38,164 bases of DNA. Source: Pelagophyceae sp. CCMP2097 (lineage: Eukaryota; Sar; Pelagophyceae). Shown here piece after piece: positions 30,089 through 38,164 of the stretch (position 1 is the first letter of the stretch; every line of letters begins with the position of its first letter). The notes under the pieces are model-generated. The model searched no databases. It had not been told where the DNA came from and saw nothing but the letters and a program-made list of their open reading frames with translations. Location of the stretch: positions 7,225 to 45,388 of the forward strand of contig MU657205.1 of assembly GCA_026770575.1 (NCBI GenBank). Reading direction: 5' to 3'. Both the position numbers and the translations under genes were made by a program.

Positions 30089-31671
30089 ATGGACATCGAC
30101 TCGGCCGCGCCCCACGCCGAGGGCCCCGCCTCCGACGTGGCCGCGCCCAACGTCGAGGTCGAGGGCGCCGCCGCGCTCCAAGTCTTCGAGAGGCCTGAGC
30201 TGATCCTGAGCATCCTGCGGCTCTCAGCCGAGGCGCCCAACGCGCTCCTCTTGACGAAGCACGCCGCTCGAGCCGCGCCGGCGGCGCTGGCGCTCCCTTT
30301 TCTCATCTGGTGGGGCCGCATCACCAACGGCACGGCCGTCCTCGAGGGCCACACCACCAACATCATCATGGGCTGCGTGTTCTCGCCCGACAGCAAGCAC
30401 ATTTTGACGGCAAGTGGCAGGACGGCGCGGCTCTTTGACACCGAGACGGGCGCGCCAGTGACGACGCTCGAGGCGGCCAACGTCAACAGCTTTGTGCTCT
30501 CGCCCGACGGCAGGCGCATCGTGACGCTGAACCCGGGCGGAACGGCGCAGTTCTGGGACGCCTCGACGGTCGCGCTGCTGACGACGTTCGAGGGGCTCAC
30601 CCACTGGCACCCACCCAGGGGCCCCCGGGACCGACTCACGGGCTGCGCGTTCTCGCCCGACTGCAAGCGCGTCGCGATAATGTATAGAAACGGGACAGTG
30701 CTGCTCTGGGACGCGGAGACGGGCGCGCTGCAGATGACGTTCAAGGTGGACACCACCGAAGAGGACTCCGCCTACAGCGTTGCGTTCTCAAGAGACGGCA
30801 AGCGCGTCATGATGTCGAGCGAATCCGATACCGACGAGGAAATGACGAGCGGGGCGTGCATCTGGGACGCCGAGACGGGCGCGCTGCAGGTGACGATCGG
30901 GGGGTACCCTGATGAAATCTGCTGCGGCTCGTTCTCGCCCGATTATTTCAGGCTCCCGAAGGGAGCCGTAGTAGTTCTTATTTAAGGTCCGTTCGTCAGG
31001 AATAATGAGAACGTTCCTGGGGGGCGTTATTTGCGCCAGGGCCTGAATCGCCTTTGAATGGCGAAGGCCAAGCACGGGAGGCTAACAACATCCGCTAGTT
31101 TCTGGAATTTTGCGTTTTCGACCTGTAGCGGCCCACACATGTCCGCGTACCTTTTTAAAGATTGAAAATGACTTTGACCCCCTTTCAAAAGTCCAAAAAG
31201 CCGTTTATCGCTAAAAGATAACTTTAGACGAATCACGCTTAAAATATCGGATTCGGACTCGACGCTTCAGCGCGCGTCGAATGCGCTTAGAGGCGTCTTA
31301 AATCTTAAAAAATGTTATATTTTAATATTTTAAATAATTGTGTTGTTTTTCAGACAATTGCATTGAATAATTGCATTGATTTTCAAACGACGTTGGCGCA
31401 GCGGCCGGCGGGCAACGGGGCGCTACAACGGTCTCGATGCGCGCGAGCGGCGATTAGTCAAAGCAAACCTGCCGAACGCTGTCGGCGCCCCGGGACCGCG
31501 ACACGCCGGCCCGCGCCGCCGCCGCCGCAATGTTCCTGACGAACGAACCGAATTCCCCAACGGACCTTAATTAAGGATTACTACGGCTCCCTTCGGGAGC
31601 CTGGAATAAGCAAGCGCGTCTTGACGGCGGGCTACGAGAACACGGTGCGACTCTGGAGTGCTGTCCTGTAA
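30089..31671 (+). CDS. WD40-repeat protein interrupted by an introner-like element
   Basis: A beta-propeller scaffold protein. The start ATG at 30089 (MDIDSAAPHAEG) is followed by a helical module (LQVFERPELILSILRLSAEA) that is shared with the next gene and may be F-box-like, then WD repeats ending FDTETGA, FWDASTVA, LLWDAETGA and CIWDAETGA. The last repeat breaks at FSPD by a 667-base inverted-repeat insertion; reading through gives a stop at 30985. Using a GTAGTA donor at 30968 and an AG acceptor at 31598-31599, both inside the inverted repeats, the frame is restored and finishes SKRVLTAGYENTVRLWSAVL at 31671, the same ending style as its neighbour. The product would be 316 residues with an 11-residue insert. 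An alternative in-frame acceptor is at 31575. Only five repeats are recognisable, so the propeller may be degenerate. If the element is not spliced, the gene is truncated. Confidence 0.72.
30943..31609. mobile_element. 667-bp non-autonomous element with 51-bp terminal inverted repeats
   Basis: Left end 30943-30993 and the reverse complement of right end 31559-31609 match at about 47 of 51 bases, each starting TTATTYCAGGCTCCCGAAGG. The repeats continue inward with an indel (GTTCGTCAGGAA on both sides). GGCTCCC-GAA-GGGAGCC makes a small hairpin at each end. The interior is AT-rich at 31200-31390 and has no transposase. It sits inside the last WD repeat of a gene. A TA target duplication is compatible with the ends but not proven. 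Confidence 0.85.
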
Positions 31672-32125
31672 GCGCCTTCTCCGGACGCAGTCATTTTTGG
31701 AGCTCAAGGCTACGTATCGCCAAGCGACCGAGGCCGCGCCCTTCCGATAGCATAATGCACTCTCGACAGTCTGCAACTCTCTCTGGATGTGGCGACCCAG
31801 GAAAGCCAGGGGATGCAATCTCGAAAGTGCACCACGACGAGGCAGGCGTGCTCCTTGCGTCTCCCGCCGGGATGCGCCCAAGGAAGTCGCCGCAGGCCGC
31901 GCCGCGTTAGACGGCGCCCACTGTCAGGAGACCCCAACCGTGCAAGCATCCGCCCGAATTCAAAACAGATCCGAGTCCGCTTGAAAATACGTGTGTTTAA
32001 GCAATCTCGCCCGACGCCTCTCGAGATCTCAGGCTCGGGCTCGGAGCGTCGCGTCGCAGCGGCGGGTTCCCTCGGCCCGAGGGACCTCGGAGCCCCGGGC
32101 GCGCCCCCGGGTCCGCTCGGGGGGC
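31672..32125. other. Spacer between the two WD40 paralogs
   Basis: No gene seen. An in-frame upstream extension of the next gene exists but lacks an ATG, so it is treated as 5' flank. Confidence 0.5.
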
Positions 32126-33220
32126 ATGCCGGCCGCCACCGGGCGGCGCGCCCGGTCGCGCGCCGCCACTGCCGCGCTCGCGCTCCGCGTGTTTGAGCAG
32201 CGCGACCTGCTCGCGCCCATCCTCCGCCTGGCGGCCTCGCCGAACGGCATCCTCACCACGAAGTACGTCGCCCGCGACGCGCGCGCCGTGGCGCGGGCCC
32301 TGCGCAAGCTCGTCTGGAACGATAGCATTTTGAAGGGCACTGCAATCCTCAAGGGGCACACCTGCTACGTCACGAGCTGCGCGCTCTCGCCCGACGGCAA
32401 GCGCATCTTGACGACGAGCTTCGACAAGACGGCGCGGCTCTGGGACGCGGAGACGGGCGCGCTGCTGTTGAAGCTCGAGGGGCACGCCGCCATCATTTGG
32501 TGCTGTGCTTTTTCGCCCGACGGCACGCGCGTCGTGACCGCGAACGGCGACAAGGCGTGCATCTGGGACGCCGAGACGGGCGCGCTGCTGACGACGCTCG
32601 AGGGGAACGCCGGCCGCGTTATTTGCTGCGCGTTCTCGCCTGACGGCGAGCGCGTCGTGACGGCGAGCGACGACGGGATGGCGCGGCTCTGGGACGCCGA
32701 GACCGGCGCGCTGCTGATGACGCTCGAGGGGCACGCCGAGGGGCACGCCTACGGCGTCCACGGCTGCGCGTTCTCGCCCGACGGCAAGTGTCTCGTGACA
32801 ACGAGCGGCTTCGAGGCGTGGATCTGGGACGCCGCGACGGGCGCGCTGCTCCTGACGCTCGAGGGGCACAACAGCTGGGTCGTGAGCTGTGCCTTCTCTC
32901 CCGATTGCAAGCGCATCGTTACGGCAAGCTATGACAGGACGGCGCGGCTCTGGGACGCCGAGACGGGCGCGCTGCAGACGACGCTCGAGGGGCACATCAG
33001 CCTCGTCGTGAGCTGCGCGTTCTCGCCCGACGGCAAGCGCATCGTGACGGCGAGCGACGACAAGACGGCGCGGCTCTGGGACGCCGAGACGGGCGCGCTG
33101 CTGACAACACTCGTGGGTCACGCCGGCGACCTCCGATGCTGCGCGTTCTCGCCCGACGGCGCGCGCGTCGTGACGGCGAGCGACGACTCGACGGCGCGGC
33201 TCTGGGACGCCGCGCTCTAA
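32126..33220 (+). CDS. WD40-repeat protein, complete seven-bladed propeller
   Basis: Single-exon frame of 364 residues from the ATG at 32126 (MPAATGRR). After a basic N terminus comes the module VFEQRDLLAPILRLAAS...LTTKYVARDA, which matches the upstream paralog and resembles a short F-box-like helical segment (inference). Seven WD repeats follow, each about 42 residues, with GH near the start, CAFSPDGKRIVTAS in the middle and RLWDAETGALL at the end; repeats 2 and 4 carry CIWDAETGA and WIWDAATGA instead. Seven repeats make a closed propeller. The repeats are almost identical even at DNA level (GCGCGGCTCTGGGACGCCGA recurs), pointing to recent duplication or gene conversion. Such proteins serve as protein-interaction platforms; no partner can be named. 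Confidence 0.9.
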   Translation: MPAATGRRARSRAATAALALRVFEQRDLLAPILRLAASPNGILTTKYVARDARAVARALRKLVWNDSILKGTAILKGHTCYVTSCALSPDGKRILTTSFDKTARLWDAETGALLLKLEGHAAIIWCCAFSPDGTRVVTANGDKACIWDAETGALLTTLEGNAGRVICCAFSPDGERVVTASDDGMARLWDAETGALLMTLEGHAEGHAYGVHGCAFSPDGKCLVTTSGFEAWIWDAATGALLLTLEGHNSWVVSCAFSPDCKRIVTASYDRTARLWDAETGALQTTLEGHISLVVSCAFSPDGKRIVTASDDKTARLWDAETGALLTTLVGHAGDLRCCAFSPDGARVVTASDDSTARLWDAAL

Positions 33221-34287
33221 TGAAGTGGATAATTTCTGACTTGGTCCCGACCGGTTGCTTGTGCCGTTAGTCATCGGAGCATGGCTCGAGCCGCTTTTGT
33301 ACCTGGCGAGCAGCGAGCAGAGGTCCGCACCGAGGGGGCACCGAGGGCAAGTGAAGCCGAGGCGAGGCTCCCGACGAGGCTTACAAAGGTGCGGTCCTCG
33401 GCGCCGGCAGGTGCTCTCCGGGGCCCTCAGCGTCGAAGCACTGCGGAGCCCCTTTTGCGTAAGAAAACGCCGCGCAGCGGCCACCCGTTACTAATGCTGG
33501 TCTGTTTCGCTGTGACGCAGCCGCTGCATCTTCAACTGCAATAAATATTTCATAGCCGCAGTTTCTAATTATTTCACCATTTTCAAATAATTGGCTGGCT
33601 ATGAGAGCGTCTATTCAAAAATTTCCGGAAACGTCTATGAAAATGACGATAATATCGAGAAAAGCAACGAAATTAGAGAAAATAACGAGAAAAACAACGA
33701 AATCAACGAAAAAGTGTAACGGCGCAGCCGACTACGAAAGTCGGTCAAATCTTGTATTTAATAATTTTAAAGATTGACGGCTGGCTGTCAGGCCTCCTCA
33801 GCCAATTGCGCTAGAATGCAAACCGTTTTCAGTCTTCAAATTTTCTCTCCGCCCTTTTCATGATTTGTATCTTTTTCGTAGCCGTGAATTTGCGAATTTG
33901 TAGGAATTGCGATATTCTTAGAACTTTTGATAGAGAATCCTAACCCGAAGGATTTGGTCTGGAAGACGAGACCTAGATGTATCCTGATAACCCGAAGGAT
34001 TTGGTCTGGAAGACGAAACTCACCTCGTGAGGAGCGATTGAGAAGTCGAACGACGCAGCTATGTCGACAGCATCTCAAAATTGGAACGGTGGGACTTCCT
34101 AGTTGGCTTGTGCAAGCAGCATCGCCGCAACGATGCAAAAAAAAGCAATAAATCTTGCGAAATTTCTCAAACTTTCGAGAACCCCCCCCAGAAACCGCCA
34201 ATTTTCTCTTCCAGAATCTAGGATTCGACAATCCCTAACCTCGGCGTCGACTTACGTGTGCGCTCATCGCTCGTAGCCGCTCGCACC
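33221..34287. other. Intergenic region, AT-rich from about 33540
   Basis: No gene seen. It holds an A-rich run of AACGA/GAAAA repeats at 33640-33720 and a direct duplication of CCCGAAGGATTTGGTCTGGA at 33944-33963 and 33990-34009 (longer repeat about 33937-34016). The drop in GC marks it as spacer and promoter DNA. Confidence 0.6.
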
Positions 34288-35591
34288 ATGACCCGCTACC
34301 TCCGCTGCGCCGTCGTCGCCGCCGCCGCCGCGTCGGCGGCCGCGAAGTGCGTCGACACCGCTGCGTGGACCGGCAACACCCCGGACAAAGGCTGCGCCTG
34401 GGTGCGTCACCTGCGTCTCCGAGGCTGCCCGGGGCTCGCCCAGAGCTGCGAGCTCGCGCCCCCGACCGCACGCCGCGATCCGCGCGCCCCCAGGTCGCGC
34501 TCATGCCGGAGAAGCGGTGCGCTTACAAGGGCCTCATCGGCGGCATTGGCAAGAAGGTCACGGCGTACACGGCCTGCACGGTCACCTGCGGTACGCGAGC
34601 GACCGGCGCGGCAGAACGATTGTTGAGCACGGCCGACGCACGACTTTTGAGCACTCCCGACGTTTGAGAGGTCTCTCTCGACCGGGACTGAGAAGGGCCC
34701 GCGCGGCTTCCGGTCGGGCGACCCTCGGCGGACCCGTGGCGGGTCCCCTTCCGCACGTGCCTTTGGCGGCACCGGACCGGGCCTCCTTGCGCGCAGATGC
34801 AAGGACCTGCTCTGCATCAACGCCGAGTCGCAGGCGCCGCGCAACGTGACCGCGGGATCCGTCGGCCTCGAGAAGACCCGGGCCAAGCCGATTGCGACCA
34901 CGAAAAAGCTCGTGCACGTCAATACGCACTGGCACGATGGCGCGGAGCACTTCTCCGCGGGTGAGCCGCATTCGGGTCCAAGGAAACGACAGTCAGCGCG
35001 ACGAGCGTCGCGTCGACCGCCCCCCCGCGGAGCCCGCTTCCCCTAGGCGAGTACGACACGCTGCACGAGAACTCCGGTGGCTACTACTGCGACTCGCTCG
35101 TTTCGACGTTGACGCCAGCGCAGCTCGTGCCGTATGATTTCAAGTACTGCGTGGAAACGGAGGTCGGTGGCACGTACGAGCTGCACTGGGTCTACTCGTC
35201 GGGCGGCACGTCCGTCGGCGACGGCCTCGGCGGCGCCTTCTCGCGCGAGGCCAACCCGCTCGTCGTCGTCCAGGCGCAGGTCTTCGTCGTCGTCAACGAT
35301 GACGCCTACACCCAAAACATGTTCATCGGCAGCTGGGTCGAAGACCTGGCGACGGACGGCGTCAAGTACCTCGGCTCGACGACGGGCACCAAGTACGACA
35401 ACGAGGTCTGCTCGCCCTACATGGTTTCGTGGCACGTCGACCGCAAGTGCCACCTCATCGCCGCGTCGACGATGGACGCCATGTGCCACGACATGGCGCA
35501 GCTCTACGACATGCACGCGGACGTCGAGACGCACGCCTCGCGCGTCCTCGTCGCGCCGGAGTTCTCCGCCATCGAAATGTTCACCCTCTGA
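34288..35591 (+). CDS. Delta-class carbonic anhydrase, secreted, 4 exons
   Basis: It interconverts CO2 and bicarbonate. Exons are 34288-34401, 34494-34590, 34797-34960 and 35047-35591. Exon 1 encodes a signal peptide (MTRYLRCAVVAAAAASAAA) and a Cys-rich start. The delta-CA signature HVNTHWHDGAEHFSAGEYD spans exons 3-4 and holds the probable zinc-binding histidines. The rest follows the family: GGTYELHWVYSS, VVVQAQVFVVVNDDAY, LGSTTGTKYDNEVCSPY and SWHVDRKCHLIAAS. Length is about 306 residues, near known delta-CAs. Junctions 1-2 (phase 0) and 3-4 (GTGAGC to CCCTAG, phase 1) fit well. Junction 2-3 does not: with the best donor (GTACGC at 34591) the coding sequence is one base short of frame. A missing G in the GG at 34590-34591 would repair it; other donors at 34566 or 34581 are weaker. 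A secreted or periplasmic-type site is inferred from the signal peptide. Confidence 0.9.
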
Positions 35592-36792
35592 AAACGGAGC
35601 CCGAAACCCTCCCGAGTCTCTCTCAAAGTAAGCATCCGTAGAACTTGTGGCTGCTGGCGTGCCCACGGGGACACCGCCTTTCGTCCTCACGGTATATATG
35701 GTAGGTTCACTCGATGGGGTGCGCGAGATAGATGCCGCGTAGGCGAGCGCGAGGTACTCTAATAGCGAGGCCGCGTCTGTGCCGCCGCCGCATAACCGAC
35801 GTTGGCGCGGCCGTCGGAACAGCAAGAGGGCGCGTGCGTTGGAACGGACGTCGGTGCGACCCTCGAAAGGGCAATCGGGTAGGCATGGTGCGCCAACACC
35901 GGCACGGCAGTCGAAGCGGAGCGGGGCGCGAACGTCGGCACAGCAAACGGAACAGCACGGGGCGCACGTCGGCGCGGTCATCAGAACGGCAGTCGGAATG
36001 GGTCAGGGCGCATGCGTTGGAATGGACGGTCGGCGCGACCATCGGCACTGCAGTCGGAGCGGCATGAGGCGCGGACGTCGGCACGGCAAACGGACAGCAC
36101 GGGGCATGACGTCGGACGTCGGCGCGGTCGTCGGAACAGGAGTCGGAACGGCTCGGGGCGTGGGCTTTGGAACAGACGTCGGTGCGACTGTCGGTCGGCA
36201 TGGTGCGCCGACACCGGCACGGGGGTCGGCGCGGCACGGAGCGTTGACGTCGCCGCAGCCGTCGGAACGTCACAGGACTCGCGAAATCGATTCACTGTTT
36301 AAAGTTACTGACTATTAAATCAAACCCTCAAACAGCGCGGGGCAAATCGCAAAAGGAAATGGGGGAAGGGGAAGTTCGGAGGCGGAGGCGACGGACGGGC
36401 GCCAGGTCAAATACAGACCGGCATCAGTAACGGCGAGGCCGCTGCGCGGCGTTTTCTTGCGAATGGAGTCCCCGTTGATTCAGAAGGCCTTGTCGACGAA
36501 TGGGACGTTGTCGGACCGCCCCGCCGCAATCAAAAGGACTCCGCACATAGGACCACGCCACCTCCGACTCTACGCCCGTGGTTAAACACAGGGCGCACCG
36601 CGCCGCCTTTTTCGACGGCAACGCTAAAGGGATGCCTCCGGGACATCTTCCGGGGTCCCGCCCGCGACGGGCAGCAGCGACGGGCAGCAGCGAAGGGGAG
36701 AAGCCCCGCCGAACCACGCCCCACCCAGACGCCGGTCAAGGCCCTCTCGGCAACCTTTGGCTCCCCGTTGGCGGTTGGGCGTTGCGCGTGGC
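35592..36792. other. Spacer between convergent genes, mostly degenerate repeats
   Basis: From about 35765 to 36285 the sequence is a diverged repeat of GTCGGAACGG/GTCGGCGCGGCA-type units of roughly 12 bases. The remainder (36290-36790) shows no gene or RNA. Confidence 0.6.
35765..36285. repeat. Degenerate minisatellite, units like CGTCGGAACGGC
   Basis: Repeated CGTCGG(A/C)(A/G)CGG motifs, with longer internal copies containing GGCATGGTGCGCCGACACCG at about 36196 and a near copy at about 35884. Frames through it on both strands are repeat artefacts. Confidence 0.6.
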
Positions 36793-37882
36793 TTATTCCT
36801 TGGCGCCTTCGTCCTTCATGGTGAACGAGGCCTCGCGCACGTCCTGCGGGCACTGCTCGAGCAAGTAGCGGTAAATCTTTTGGAACTCCGGAACGTGGCG
36901 CATCTCCAGCCTATAGGGGGAGTGCAGCGGCAGCATTCGGAAGAGCCCGCGGCTTCTCCGGCATCGATCTCGGATGCCGCTCGAGACTCCGCACTACCCG
37001 ACGGGCACGGGCCAACCTTGACGATTTGCGTTTCCCAAGTCGACGCGGCTTCGCGCTTGGCGCCGTCCTTGAGCTCGATGACCAAGTCGCCGACGCTGCC
37101 GCCGGCGCGGTAGACGTACTTGAGGCTCACAATATCCTGTAGGGAATAGTCTAGGAGATAGTCTAGGAAATACTATAGACTTACGGGGTAGATGATCTCC
37201 GTGAATTCCTTGCCGCCGTAGCCCGACTGCACCGAGATGCGCCGAGACGTGATCTTGTACTTGACCCAAACCTTGGTTTTTTCGGTCAAGGTTTTTTTCG
37301 GTCAAGAGGCATAGTCGACCCGAGCCGCGACGCGACCACGCACCTGGCGCGCCACGGCGGCGGCAAAGGGCACGATGCCGAGGATCGTCAGCACCTGCGT
37401 TGGAAGCGTCGGTGGAGGACGGCTCCCGGGACTGTTGGAGCACGCGCTTCTGGAGACGCCGTTTGCGCACGCTGATTCCAGGCAAAATCATTTCCGTCCA
37501 CGATGGAGGGCCCTCGAAGAACAGCGTCTCCGGCTGCAGAATCGAGTCCGCCTTGGAGGCCTGGCCGCCCGTCGAGACGGCGGCGACGTCGGGCGCGCCT
37601 AGCGTCGCGCGTCACGGGGCCGATTCGGGGCTCTGAGGATGACGATTCTCTTGCAGTGTGCATCTCCGGCGCATCTCTGCATCCCCGAAGCCTCGTCGTC
37701 GCGTTTTCCGGCAAGGGGCGCGGGCGTTGACTCTCGTCAAGGCTATTCAGCTCGTCCATCAGACGGCCGCGAGCCGACAAAGCCACCCGCGCGCGTTGGG
37801 CGCCGACGCGCTTCTGCGGCGCCAGCGCCGCCGCCGACGCCAGGAGCAGCGAGGCCACGAGGATACGCGACGGGGCCACCAT
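36793..37882 (-). CDS. Plastid-type membrane protein with bacterial PH-like domain, 6 exons
   Basis: Exons are 37882-37732, 37598-37471, 37394-37344, 37271-37185, 37136-37017 and 36903-36793; all are GT-AG, phases agree, total 215 residues. The start MVAPSRILVASLLLASAAALA is a signal-type leader followed by a basic, transit-like stretch, as in proteins sent to complex plastids. The body matches plant and cyanobacterial PH-like (YdbS/bPH_2-type) proteins: ETLFFEGPPSW, a short hydrophobic segment VLTILGIVPFAAAVARQ (exon 3, one membrane span), WVKYKITSRRISVQSGYGGK, then IVSLKYVYRAGGSVGDLVIELKDG (shown split: GGSVGDLVIELKDG) and a C-terminal helix FQKIYRYLLEQCPQ. Function of the family is not established. 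Intron 3 ends in a duplicated TTTTTTCGGTCAAG motif (plus strand) next to its acceptor. The last acceptor (GGCTGGAG) is less certain than the others. Confidence 0.82.
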
Positions 37883-38164
37883 CCTGATGCAGTCGGTTGA
37901 TTGCAGGTGAGTCAGATCGAACGCAGGGGTTTGATCCAAGCCGACAGGGCCCCGCAGGGGCCGGCGCCTATTACTATCTAAGGATTTTTCAACTTGAGAG
38001 AACGTTTGTTTGTCCAGGGCCCCATAGGAATTCCTAGGGGCTGGCTGCTATTACTATTTAATGATTTTTTGGTTCGTAACTGTCAAAAGAACTTTTCAGA
38101 CTGGTATATTTTTGTTCGTTGGTTGCCATGATTGAACTTACCGGCTCGTTCGCGCATAGGGCCC
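37883..38164. other. Upstream flank of bPH gene with a direct repeat
   Basis: Two related segments of about 45-55 bases start CAGGGCCCC at 37945 and 38015 and share CTATTACTAT; the second contains an AGGAATTCCT palindrome. No gene is seen before the window ends. Confidence 0.6.

Noticed and set aside
31567..31881. Minus-strand frame ending RLPKGAVVILN
   Set aside because: The peptide is the translated right inverted repeat of the element, identical in origin to the RLPKGAVV tail at 30950-30985.
31997..33484. 495-residue minus-strand frame with internal repeats
   Set aside because: Antisense shadow of the WD40 repeats.

Overview
The window looks like a piece of nuclear genome from a GC-rich photosynthetic heterokont alga, most like a pelagophyte. 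This is inferred from several things seen together: genes split by short GT-AG introns; a type III glutamine synthetase with a mitochondrial-type leader; a delta-class carbonic anhydrase; plastid-type leader peptides; a large FG-GAP surface protein with Pro-Thr stalks; and WD40 proteins built from almost identical LWDAETGALL-type repeats. There is a 930-base assembly gap at 18762-19691. No rRNA, tRNA, CRISPR array or bacterial operon was seen.

Layout, left to right. (1) 1-514: minus-strand open frame running off the left edge, function unknown. (2) 515-6474: no recognised gene; GC-rich degenerate minisatellites (1.2-2.7 kb), then an AT-richer stretch (4.1-6.0 kb) with two MITE-like inverted-repeat elements and a long hairpin. 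(3) 6475-18338, minus: a MON2 (Golgi/endosome trafficking) gene. A 12-exon model was joined by eye; its phases all agree and it gives 1723 residues. Its three largest introns are packed with short-period minisatellites, mostly a different monomer in each. (4) 19901-20569, plus: thylakoid-lumen-type small protein with an NTF2/SnoaL-like (DUF2358-like) domain. (5) 21241-25806, plus: type I membrane protein with 14 FG-GAP repeats arranged 7+7. (6) 26827-29654, minus: type III glutamine synthetase, 6 exons, 705 residues. (7) 30089-31671 and 32126-33220, plus: two tandem WD40 paralogs; the first is interrupted by a 667-base inverted-repeat element that could be spliced out in frame, i.e. an introner-like insertion. 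(8) 34288-35591, plus: delta-carbonic anhydrase, 4 exons, with one apparently missing base. (9) 36793-37882, minus: plastid-type bacterial-PH-domain membrane protein, 6 exons, 215 residues.

The genes do not form one pathway. Carbonic anhydrase (inorganic carbon) and glutamine synthetase (ammonium assimilation) fit a phototroph. The strongest less-ordinary signals are the introner-like element inside the WD40 gene, the minisatellite-filled MON2 introns, the two small inverted-repeat elements at 4.6 and 5.7-5.95 kb, the inverted repeat spanning the assembly gap, and a duplicated ~200-base block with a conserved hairpin between the convergent FG-GAP and GS genes. Exon borders were placed by reading splice consensus and phase, not from transcripts.
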